Shown: positions 1-6,521 of the stretch, piece by piece
Numbering within the stretch: position 1 is the stretch's first letter
How the letters are laid out: each line of letters opens with the position of its first letter
Assembly: GCA_934692665.1 (NCBI GenBank)
Contig: CAKUUG010000045.1
Location: forward strand, 1 to 12,589
Direction: 5' to 3'
DNA from: an uncultured Candidatus Melainabacteria bacterium
Lineage (GTDB): Bacteria > Cyanobacteriota > Vampirovibrionia > Gastranaerophilales > Gastranaerophilaceae
DNA length: 12,589 nucleotides
The notes under the pieces: model-generated
Told to the model about the DNA's origin: nothing
Databases searched by the model: none
Seen by the model: the letters and a program-made list of their open reading frames with translations, nothing else
Translations under genes and position numbers: made by a program

Positions 1-724
1 GTGTTATTCTGGGTAAAAAGTCAGGGTTAGAAGATATTTTATCTTCTAAATATTTGATTGTATTATCTTTGTCAATTGTATTAAGTTGAATTTGTGTTCC
101 TAAATCTGTAAAAATTGTTTTTAGTTGTTGATTGTTGTACAATTTTCCTGTTTCTGTTTCTTTTTCTTTTAGAAGATTTATAATAGAATCCATGTCTATA
201 CTATCTGCATTAAAAAATTCTAAATAATGTTTAATTATTTCTTTTTTGTTTTCATTATTTGCAGGATCTATTGACATAATAATTTCAAATATTTTGTTAT
301 CATTTGTATCTATTCCTAATTTCAAAGGGTCATTTGTTGCACAAAAAACGCTACAATGGTATTTTTCTGAACAATCTTTGATAAAATCGCTAAATTCTTC
401 CTTGATAACAGATGAGTTATTTATTAATCTGTCTATTTCGTCAATAAATATTATTGTTCTTATTCTATTGTTTTTGAAATTTTCTTCTGATTCTTGTGCT
501 TTTTCTTTTAGTTCTGTCATAATTTTTCGTTGACGTTCCGGTAATTTTGATTGAAAAATGCTAAGTTTACAAATATTTGCTCCACTTTCTTCTGCAACAG
601 CAGAAGTTATTGTTGTTTTTCCATTTCCATTTGGACCAAAAAATAAAATACTGTTTGGAATATCTTGAGTATCATCGCCTAGCTGCTCTTTTTTTATCTT
701 GGTTATAAATTCTTGATAGCGTGT
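1..724 (-). CDS. AAA+ ATPase core, partial at left edge, frameshifted from its N-terminal part
   Basis: I translated this frame by hand; it is open from a stop at 725-727 to the window edge, so the C-terminus is missing. It carries a Walker A motif GPNGNGKT (about 614-637), a Walker B IIFIDEID (about 431-454) and a sensor-1-like CATND, the standard order of an AAA+ P-loop ATPase. No ATG, GTG or TTG lies in frame between the upstream stop and Walker A, so it cannot start by itself as a normal gene. The neighbouring ORF at 672-1046 ends in GFRRIAGYKNEL, which resembles the segment that precedes Walker A in AAA proteins. Removing one A from the seven-A run at 689-695 would fuse both ORFs into one chain. 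The ATPase assignment is firm; the substrate and role are unknown. It may be a pseudogene, a sequencing or assembly indel, or a gene read by slippage. Confidence 0.75.
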
Positions 725-1046
725 TTAGTTCGTTTTTATAGCCTGCGATTCTTCTAAAACCTCTTATATTTGCTTCATTTTTTAGTGAATTATTGTTTTC
801 AGCCTGTTTTGCCGGAATTTTTGCTGCCAAATCATTAGCATTGGCTGTTTTTTCGCTCTTGTAAAATAAATCACCTGCTTTGTCATAGGTAGACATAAAG
901 TTAATTTTTTGGGTATCTTTCGGTTCAAAAATTTCTTTTCGGAACTTAATCAATGAATGTGTTTGTTTTTCTTGTTCGAGAGTATTATTATTTTTCTTTA
1001 TTCTTGTTCCATTAAAATGTATGCCTGTAAGTAAATTTACTTTCAT
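672..1046 (-). CDS. N-terminal part of the frameshifted AAA+ ATPase gene
   Basis: This 124-codon ORF begins with ATG behind a good ribosome binding site (AGAAAGGA on the minus strand). The first 90 or so residues are hydrophilic and rich in Lys, Asn and Glu, have no signal peptide, and match no domain I recognise. The start MKVNLLTGIHFNGT has no obvious hydrophobic stretch. The last 30 residues change character: GFRRIAGYKNELNTLSRIY looks like the helix and loop leading into an AAA+ domain. The chain then ends abruptly in KKRAARR, just after a run of seven A. The neighbouring frame continues with a complete Walker A region, so I read this as the 5' part of one gene rather than a separate small protein. 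If it is translated alone, it would be a 124-residue protein lacking the ATPase core. Confidence 0.65.
   Translation of the reverse strand: MKVNLLTGIHFNGTRIKKNNNTLEQEKQTHSLIKFRKEIFEPKDTQKINFMSTYDKAGDLFYKSEKTANANDLAAKIPAKQAENNNSLKNEANIRGFRRIAGYKNELNTLSRIYNQDKKRAARR
689..695 (-). other. Seven-A homopolymer at the frame junction of the AAA+ gene
   Basis: On the coding (minus) strand this is GAT followed by seven A and then GAG. The upstream ORF reads GAT AAA AAA AGA; the ATPase frame reads AAA AAA GAG. Moving between them needs +1 or -2 (for example loss of one A). The -1 frame meets TAA at once, so ordinary -1 ribosomal slippage would not restore the gene. Candidates are polymerase slippage on the A run, a true indel, or a sequencing error. 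Confidence 0.7.
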
Positions 1047-1076
1047 TTTTTTCCTTTCTCTTATATCTGGCTATAT

Positions 1077-1106
1077 AAAAAACCGACAGTTAAACTGTCG
1101 GTTTTT
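1077..1106 (-). terminator. Intrinsic terminator-like hairpin, symmetric enough to act on both strands
   Basis: A perfect 8-bp stem, CCGACAGT / ACTGTCGG, with a 3-base loop is flanked by A6 on one side and T5 on the other, which lengthens the stem and gives a U-tract on either strand. On the minus strand it lies after the glycosyl hydrolase gene and only about 30 bases before the ATG at 1046. It could end the hydrolase transcript. Because it is so close to the next ribosome binding site, it could also act as a leader hairpin or attenuator. Confidence 0.7.
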
Positions 1107-1244
1107 GGTTATGTTGAAAATTTTGAGGATAAAGATCGGTGGTCAATTTTTTTTGACACTCGGCAAATAAAAAGTATGCAAAAAAGTTTCGCTTTTTCAT
1201 CTAATCCTCATTATTTTATTTGTTAGTATAATGAAGCTGAAAGA

Positions 1245-1284
1245 AAAATTTTGTGGGTGAAGGGGGTGATGTTTACAAAATTTT
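1245..1284 (-). repeat. Inverted repeat downstream of the glycosyl hydrolase gene
   Basis: AAAATTTTGT (1245-1254) and ACAAAATTTT (1275-1284) are perfect inverted copies separated by 20 bases. The repeat begins 8 bases after the hydrolase stop on the minus strand and is followed there by a T-rich stretch. It may be a weak, AT-only terminator stem or an mRNA 3'-end structure. The rest of 1107-1292 shows no gene. Confidence 0.35.
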
Positions 1285-1292
1285 ACAAACTA

Positions 1293-3287
1293 TTAGTATG
1301 TTCTTTCTTTGAAGGCACTGGTTTTTAGGACGTTGATGTATTTGTTATTTAAATGTGCCCAATCGAATAAAATTATGCCGTTTAGTTTTAATTTTCTGAT
1401 TATATGAATTTGTTTTAACAAATCTTCAGGGTCTGATTCGATAAAGCCTGCAAAAAGTCCGGGGTAAACTTTTGCGTCGTTGCCTGTTTTTCTTTTTATT
1501 TCTTCCAGCATTGTTTTTGCAAGCTCATCGTCGCTAGTCAAAATCAAAGGTGTAATGCCGTCTAGGTATTTTTTGTCTACCCATCTTGTCCAGTCTTGGT
1601 GTTTTGTTTGGAGAGAAACTCTATAATCCGGAAAAATCACCGCTGTTATGGTTTTTTTCTTGCTTCTTACTATTACAGAAGCCTTTTGCACGTATGATGT
1701 TATTTTGTCTTGTCTATATTCGCACCAGTCGTCCCACAATTTTGTCTTTGGTTCTATTTCGATAGGGTCAACTTCAAACACTTGTTTAAATTCTTCTCTT
1801 GCAAAAGGTGTATAGCCCCATTGATTGTTGTAATTTTCTTTTGCAATATTAGGGTATCTGACATAATCAATATTAACGCCATCAACATTGTATCTAGTCA
1901 CTATTTCTGAAATCAAAGCTAAAATGAAATTTGTGACTTCGGGATTTGCAGGGTCTAAAAAATACCCGTTATGTTCATTCGGATGAGAAACATATCCTTC
2001 AAAATCCGCTTTTTGCTTTGTTCTGTTTTGCCAAGTCGGTTGAACAGCTAAAATTGATTTTGGGTTTAATTCCGGAGGTTTGTTTCCTACATAAAAACTT
2101 TCAAACCACGTGTGGACTTTTATTCCACGTTTGTGAGCTTCTGAAGTCCAAGCCTCTAAAACATCGAAATTGAATTCCGGATTTTGTTTTTCAAAACCAT
2201 AAGATTCCATTGTTTTTGAAGGAAAAATCGTTCTTCCATGGTAATAAGTTTCAAGAAAAACATTGTTTATGCCGACAGCTTTTATGTTATCGAGAGTTTT
2301 TTGAACTTCCAGTAAGTTTTTTTGCGTCGGTCTAATCCAAGTCCCTTTTAATTCGTTTGGAACATATGGAACTGTGTAACGATAGGCAATTGTAGCGTTT
2401 TCTATTGATTCTTTAGCACATTCAAGAGAAGTTGTTGAATCGTCTTTTAGCGATTTTTTGTACTGTTGTTTTGCTTTTTTAAGATAATAATAAATATATC
2501 TGTCATCTCTGTTATCAAAGTCGTTTTTTGTTGATATAAGAGTGTTTTCGACTTCTTCTATTTTTGATTTTGCAAAAAATCTATAACTATCAATTGTTGT
2601 ATAAGCTTTTAATTGTCTATCTATGATTTCTACTTTTGTACCTATTTTTAAATTGTCGCCAATCCATTTTTTTGCACTTCCATGTCCTGAAATTACAAAG
2701 CCATCTCTTGGAATGTAAGAATTTGCACCTGTGAGTTTTGTGACTATACCATCAACAACAACCGCTTCTTTTCCAAATTCGTTCGTGCCTGTTGTTTTTC
2801 CAAAATTTTTCGTATAAATAACAAGCTGATTTGCACCTCTATATCCAGGGTACGTGTTTTTCAAAATTTCTTCATCATCAGGATAGATGGCGTTGATTCT
2901 TCTTGTTGCTTCAGACAGAATTCCATCTTTGATGTCTGAAATTTCTATATTTGTTTGTTTTTCTTTTTTTGGTTTTTCGATTTTTTCAACTTTTTTTGTT
3001 GCGTATCTTTCAGGATGTTTGTTTTTTTTGCTTTCGATTCGATTTATTATGATTGTTTCGTTTGGCTGTTGAATTTTTATGTTTTCTATTTTTTGTGTTT
3101 GGTTTTCTTTTGTTTTTGGACTATAGAGGAGATTGTCTTGTTGTTTTGTTTCTTTGTAAATGATTTTTTCTTCTGTTAAAAAACTATTCAAATCTCCCGT
3201 TGTAATAGAAGCACTATCTGCAAAAGCCGGTGCTAAAAACAAAAGAAACAAAAAAAATATGATTTTAAAATTGTTAATGATTTTCAA
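1293..3287 (-). CDS. Secreted family-10-like glycosyl hydrolase (GHL10 / DUF187, COG1649 type)
   Basis: This is a 664-residue exported protein. Residues 1-24 form a signal peptide: a Lys-containing start, a long Phe/Leu core, and a likely cleavage site after AFA. A Lys/Glu/Gln-rich linker follows to about residue 120. Residues 150-225 (GANQLVIYTKN, VVVDGIVT, GFVISGHGSAKKWIG) form the accessory segment often found before this hydrolase type. From about residue 313 the GHL10-like barrel begins (LKGTWIRPTQ), with HTWFES near 392, DPANPE near 445 and VDGVNIDYVRYP near 468-479; the acidic residues in these motifs are the likely active-site candidates. The family probably cleaves glycans at the cell surface, but its substrate is unknown. 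The start codon is TTG, supported by GAGGG 7-8 bases upstream and by the signal peptide that begins there. It is monocistronic as far as can be seen and diverges from the export operon. Confidence 0.88.
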   Translation of the reverse strand: MKIINNFKIIFFLFLLFLAPAFADSASITTGDLNSFLTEEKIIYKETKQQDNLLYSPKTKENQTQKIENIKIQQPNETIIINRIESKKNKHPERYATKKVEKIEKPKKEKQTNIEISDIKDGILSEATRRINAIYPDDEEILKNTYPGYRGANQLVIYTKNFGKTTGTNEFGKEAVVVDGIVTKLTGANSYIPRDGFVISGHGSAKKWIGDNLKIGTKVEIIDRQLKAYTTIDSYRFFAKSKIEEVENTLISTKNDFDNRDDRYIYYYLKKAKQQYKKSLKDDSTTSLECAKESIENATIAYRYTVPYVPNELKGTWIRPTQKNLLEVQKTLDNIKAVGINNVFLETYYHGRTIFPSKTMESYGFEKQNPEFNFDVLEAWTSEAHKRGIKVHTWFESFYVGNKPPELNPKSILAVQPTWQNRTKQKADFEGYVSHPNEHNGYFLDPANPEVTNFILALISEIVTRYNVDGVNIDYVRYPNIAKENYNNQWGYTPFAREEFKQVFEVDPIEIEPKTKLWDDWCEYRQDKITSYVQKASVIVRSKKKTITAVIFPDYRVSLQTKHQDWTRWVDKKYLDGITPLILTSDDELAKTMLEEIKRKTGNDAKVYPGLFAGFIESDPEDLLKQIHIIRKLKLNGIILFDWAHLNNKYINVLKTSAFKERTY

Positions 3288-3407
3288 AAATTTCCCTCAA
3301 GATTTAATTTATACTAAGATTTTATAACAAAAAATTCAACACTACAAAAATAATAGTATATATATTGGAATAAAAACTTTACTCGTTTATTAATATTCTT
3401 TAATAAA

Positions 3408-3437
3408 TTGCCATTTTCTAAATTAAAATTATATAAT
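3408..3437 (+). promoter_or_regulatory. Sigma70-type promoter for the export operon
   Basis: TTGCCA (3408-3413, five of six consensus bases) and a perfect TATAAT (3432-3437) are separated by 18 bases. They lie about 35 bases before the GTG start at 3473, within the 185-base divergent region 3288-3472. I saw no sigma54- or sigma28-like flagellar promoter there. This suggests the operon is read by the housekeeping sigma factor. Confidence 0.65.
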
Positions 3438-3472
3438 ATTAGTGGGGATTTATAGCGTAAACGGAACATTTT

Positions 3473-4753
3473 GTGAACAATTCCAAAATCGATAATTTTA
3501 ATGAAATAAATTTAAGCAAACTGACTGCATCTATAGAAGATACAGTTAAAGTTGCAATAGAAAATTATTGGGAATTGGACAATATCAGAGTAAAAACCAA
3601 TGCTATAAACAACTTTAGAGATTTTAGGCAAGAAACCGTTATTTCTAAAATAAATTTTTTCTCTAGCCAAGTAAAAGTCCAAAACCACAGACCGGTGATT
3701 TTTCGACTATGCGAAGAATTTGTTAACGATATATTGACAAAAGTCTTGAAAAACAATCCTATTCCTTTTAGTTTGCAGAATTTGACAGAGCTTGAAATTA
3801 GGATTTTGAACAGTTTCTGTGAATTTTTGTACAAAAAAATTGACGCTATTTTAGTCCCCACAACCGAAGTTAAAATTACCGAGCAAAGCGATAAAAATAT
3901 AAATGTAGTTTTGTTTATTTCGCTTGTTGAAGGTGAATGTTCAAAAATAATGCTATCAATCCCCCAAGATAGATTCAAATTTGAACAATTGAAAAAAGTA
4001 GTTTCATTCAAGGATGAAAACTTCTTGACGTCTTCTTCTATCGTAAAAATTAAAGCCGGAAGCTCAAAAATCACACTTGATGAACTGAAAAACTTGAGTA
4101 CAGAAGATATTGTTCTTCTCGAAAACAGCAATTCAACAAAATTGACCCTTGTGTCGGGCGGATTGACGAAGGTTTTTTCAATAAAAGCAGACCCGTCTTT
4201 GATTTTGAATATAGAAACAGATGAAAATGAAGATGAAAACGATACAAATAGAGTTTTGTCAGATGATGAGGTAAATATGGAAAAAAATCTCTGGGATGAT
4301 ATCCAAATAGAAATAAATGCTGAATTTGAAAAAGTTAAAATGACAATAGGCGAACTAAAACAAATCACACAAGGACAAATTGTGGATTTGGGTTCTGTGT
4401 TTGACAATGAAATTTCACTTTTTGTCGAAGATAAAATTGTTGCAAAAGGTCAATTGGTTATTATCAATGACAAATATGCCGTAAAATTGAACAAAGTATT
4501 TTCACCCCAACAAGCCGCTAAACCCCCGATTCAGCAGGCAAAACCCCAAACAGCTGCCCCAAAACCACAACCGACAGCTCAAAAACCACAAACAGCTCCC
4601 AAACCGCTGCCCCATACAGCACCCCCAAGACCCCAAACAGCAGCTGTAAAACAAGCTCCGCATCCTGCACCACGTCCGGCTCCTGCGGCACCAAAACCAC
4701 AACCACAACCCGCTCAAAAAGAAGATTTTGACTATTCAGATTTTGAAAAATAA
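3473..4753 (+). CDS. FliM/FliN- or SctQ-like protein with two SpoA domains (C-ring / sorting-platform component)
   Basis: This 426-residue protein starts with GTG, with GGAA about 7 bases upstream. Residues 74-172 resemble the FliM middle (CheC-like) region, with a typical 'ISLVEGECSKIMLSIP' stretch. Residues 185-245 form a first SpoA domain (SSIVKIKAGSSKITLDELKN, EDIVLLE). An acidic linker (about 248-272) leads to a second, better-conserved SpoA domain at 276-343 (VKMTIGELKQITQGQIVDLG, GQLVIINDKYAVKLNKVF). From 344 to 415 the tail is almost entirely Pro, Ala, Gln, Lys and Thr, and it ends in an acidic EDFDYSDFEK. SpoA proteins form the cytoplasmic ring of flagella (FliM, FliN) or the sorting platform of injectisomes (SctQ). 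Two SpoA domains in one chain resemble SctQ or a FliM-FliN fusion. It is the first gene of the export operon. The SpoA assignment is firm; the exact family name is not. Confidence 0.8.
   Translation: MNNSKIDNFNEINLSKLTASIEDTVKVAIENYWELDNIRVKTNAINNFRDFRQETVISKINFFSSQVKVQNHRPVIFRLCEEFVNDILTKVLKNNPIPFSLQNLTELEIRILNSFCEFLYKKIDAILVPTTEVKITEQSDKNINVVLFISLVEGECSKIMLSIPQDRFKFEQLKKVVSFKDENFLTSSSIVKIKAGSSKITLDELKNLSTEDIVLLENSNSTKLTLVSGGLTKVFSIKADPSLILNIETDENEDENDTNRVLSDDEVNMEKNLWDDIQIEINAEFEKVKMTIGELKQITQGQIVDLGSVFDNEISLFVEDKIVAKGQLVIINDKYAVKLNKVFSPQQAAKPPIQQAKPQTAAPKPQPTAQKPQTAPKPLPHTAPPRPQTAAVKQAPHPAPRPAPAAPKPQPQPAQKEDFDYSDFEK
4268..4279 (+). promoter_or_regulatory. Likely internal ribosome binding site and start for a FliN-like C-terminal product
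   Basis: GAGGT (4268-4272) lies 4 bases before an ATG at 4277-4279 that is in frame with the double-SpoA gene (codon 269). This is a stronger Shine-Dalgarno match than the one before the annotated GTG. Initiation here would give a 158-residue protein made of the second SpoA domain plus the Pro/Ala-rich tail. Internal starts at this position are known for SctQ proteins such as Yersinia YscQ. Use of this site is inferred. Confidence 0.55.
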
Positions 4754-4767
4754 AAGGAAAAACATAA

Positions 4768-5391
4768 ATGATAACATATTTGACAGCTTTCATATTTTAC
4801 ACCCTTGCAATGGTTGGAATTTTGTTGCTCGGGTTTGTTGTATATAAAAAATTTAATTTTCCAACAAAATACAACACCAACGGTTTAATCAAGATTGTTG
4901 ATTCTTGTAGTATTGGTGCGAAAAAAAATCTACTTGTCGTAAAAATCGGAAACGAGAGGTTTTTGATTGCTTCAGGACTTGAGCATACTACTTTTTTGGC
5001 GAAATTAGACAACAATTCTACAAAACAAACAAACAACATTGAACAAAATATTGAACAAATTGCAAAAACTTCGCAACATTCTTCTTATGCTGCTATAGAA
5101 AACAAAATTAAGCCTCAACAAACCCCGATTTCTAAACCACAAGAAGAAAAAGACATCTATGATTTTCTTTATTCGCAAAGCAAAAAACTGGAAGAAGAAA
5201 GATATTCTTCAAACAATAACAGAATGCCTCAAAAAAATTCTTTAGACGATAACAAAAATGTCTTGAAAGAACTTTATGCAAAACAACCAACTCAACAAGT
5301 TCAAGACAGCATTAATTCAAGAAAACAACTAATGCAAGAATTGTTGAACGAAATTCATCAAACAAAACTAAAAACAGGGAGTAAAATGTAA
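4768..5391 (+). CDS. fliO: FliO-like export apparatus protein
   Basis: This is a 207-residue protein. Residues 4-26 form one membrane helix, followed by a short basic stretch. Residues 38-85 (GLIKIVDSCSIGAKKNLLVVKIGNERFLIASG, given in pieces: IVDSCSIGAKKN and RFLIASGLEHT) match the small beta domain of FliO. The remaining 120 residues are hydrophilic and rich in Gln, Asn and Lys, and look disordered. FliO helps assemble FliP into the export gate, is found in flagellar systems and is usually absent from injectisomes. Its place between a SpoA protein and FliP is the classic fliN-fliO-fliP order. AAGGA precedes the ATG. The stop overlaps the fliP start by one base (TAATG), indicating translational coupling. 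Sequence similarity in this family is weak, so the call relies partly on position. Confidence 0.72.
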   Translation: MITYLTAFIFYTLAMVGILLLGFVVYKKFNFPTKYNTNGLIKIVDSCSIGAKKNLLVVKIGNERFLIASGLEHTTFLAKLDNNSTKQTNNIEQNIEQIAKTSQHSSYAAIENKIKPQQTPISKPQEEKDIYDFLYSQSKKLEEERYSSNNNRMPQKNSLDDNKNVLKELYAKQPTQQVQDSINSRKQLMQELLNEIHQTKLKTGSKM

Positions 5392-6032
5392 TGGATAATA
5401 TTTTAAAAGATATAAATCCCGTTATACAACTGTTGATTGTAATGGCGACATTTTCTTTGTTGCCGTTTGTGTTTGTTTCTATGACACCTTTTTTAAGATT
5501 TACAATTGTTTTTTCAATGCTAAAAACTGCCATGGGAACAAATTCAGTTCCGCCTGCAATCACGATGGTCGGTTTGTCGTTGATTTTGACTATTTATACG
5601 ATGGCACCTGTCTTTGACAATATGTACCAAGCATATCAAGTGCCTTACAAAAAAAATCAAAATATGATAGAAGCACTGAATGCTTCTTCAAAACCACTGA
5701 AAGAATACATGCTGAAACAAACCAGACAATCAGATTTGGTGTTTTTTGTTGAAAAAACCAGACACTATGCACCAAAATCCCCTGATGAATTGACTCTGTG
5801 GGAAGTAGCTCCGGCGTATATTGTTTCTGAATTAAAAACAGCATTTGAAATAGGTTTTATAATTTACGTGCCGTTCATTGTTCTGGATTTGATTGTGGCG
5901 AATATTCTTCTTGCTCTGGGGATGTTTATGTTATCGCCCCAAATCGTATCAACGCCGTTTAAATTGCTTATATTTATTGCAGTTGACGGCTGGAGTTTAA
6001 TTGTAAAAGGACTTGTGGAGAGTTTTAACTAA
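5391..6032 (+). CDS. fliP: FliP / SctR family export gate protein
   Basis: This is a 213-residue membrane protein of the FliP/SctR family, which forms the pentameric core of the type III export gate in the inner membrane. Family marks are MTPFLRFTIVFSMLKTAMGT (residues 31-50), VPP (53-55), MAPV (71-74), VSELKTAFEIGF (145-156), PFIVLDLIVANILLALGMFM (161-180) and STPFKLLIF with VDGW (187-201). Hydrophobic helices lie at about 11-45, 56-75, 153-185 and 188-210. It lacks the cleaved signal peptide of many flagellar FliP proteins, so its length is nearer SctR. In the usual Met-rich gate loop, one position is Phe (GMFM). Start and stop both overlap the neighbours by one base. Confidence 0.9.
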   Translation: MDNILKDINPVIQLLIVMATFSLLPFVFVSMTPFLRFTIVFSMLKTAMGTNSVPPAITMVGLSLILTIYTMAPVFDNMYQAYQVPYKKNQNMIEALNASSKPLKEYMLKQTRQSDLVFFVEKTRHYAPKSPDELTLWEVAPAYIVSELKTAFEIGFIIYVPFIVLDLIVANILLALGMFMLSPQIVSTPFKLLIFIAVDGWSLIVKGLVESFN

Positions 6033-6520
6033 TGGAAATACTCGTAGAATATCTTGCTAAAGGTTTTATGACGATGTTGACTGTTTCTATGCCTTGTGTA
6101 TTGGTGGCGGCAGGAGTCGGGCTTGTGGTCGGTATTTTGCAAGCCGTTACACAAGTACAAGAACAAACAATTGCTGCAGCACCGAAGATTTGTCTGGTGT
6201 TTCTTTCTATTGTTGTAATGGGTGGATATTTTCTAAAAATAATAACAAACTACGTCTACGAAGGTGTAAATCTTGCTTTTCAAGTAGTCCCAAAAAATGA
6301 ATCTTATGTTATCCCATCAGACTATTACAAATATACAAAGCCATTCAGCATAGAAATGCAAGACAAAATCAACGAAAATAGAAGTTTAAACAAAGCACTA
6401 ATCAATCAAGGAAATATTCCTTGGGACAAAAAAGCAACAAAACACCAAATCTACATAAAATCAAAACAAACAAATTCAGTTGAACCAAATTTCATTGAAA
6501 AAATGAAAATAGGAAGATAA
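6032..6520 (+). CDS. fliQ: FliQ / SctS family export gate protein with long C-terminal extension
   Basis: Residues 1-86 are a standard FliQ/SctS helical hairpin: helix one at about 12-36, the conserved loop QAVTQVQEQT (37-46), and helix two at about 50-75. In the export gate, several copies of this protein wrap around FliP and FliR. The loop QAVTQ-x-QEQT is close to the form typical of injectisome SctS. Family members are usually about 85-90 residues, but this one has 162. The extra 75 or so residues (from VVPKNESYVIP onward) are polar, rich in Lys, Asn and Gln, with no membrane helix and no domain I recognise. The reading frame is continuous and the fliR start follows the stop after one base, so the extension is not a read-through artefact. 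The ATG overlaps the fliP stop. Confidence 0.88.
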   Translation: MEILVEYLAKGFMTMLTVSMPCVLVAAGVGLVVGILQAVTQVQEQTIAAAPKICLVFLSIVVMGGYFLKIITNYVYEGVNLAFQVVPKNESYVIPSDYYKYTKPFSIEMQDKINENRSLNKALINQGNIPWDKKATKHQIYIKSKQTNSVEPNFIEKMKIGR

Positions 6521-6521
6521 G

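Noticed and set aside
246..533. 95-codon plus-strand open frame
   Set aside because: It is antisense to the AAA+ ATPase frame, which carries clear Walker motifs.
1142..1232. Possible plus-strand promoters (TTGACA at 1153-1158, TATAAT at 1227-1232) and a small RNA between the first two genes
   Set aside because: Neither box has a partner at a suitable distance, and no terminator follows before the hydrolase gene on that strand.
3565..4407. 280-codon open frame on the minus strand
   Set aside because: It lies wholly inside the double-SpoA gene, has a Ser/Phe/Ile-rich composition typical of antisense shadows, and shows no domain or ribosome binding site.
4502..4793. Two overlapping minus-strand open frames rich in Trp, Cys, Leu and Val
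   Set aside because: They are antisense to the Pro/Ala/Gln tail, whose C-rich codons lack stops on the other strand. The composition is that of an artefact.
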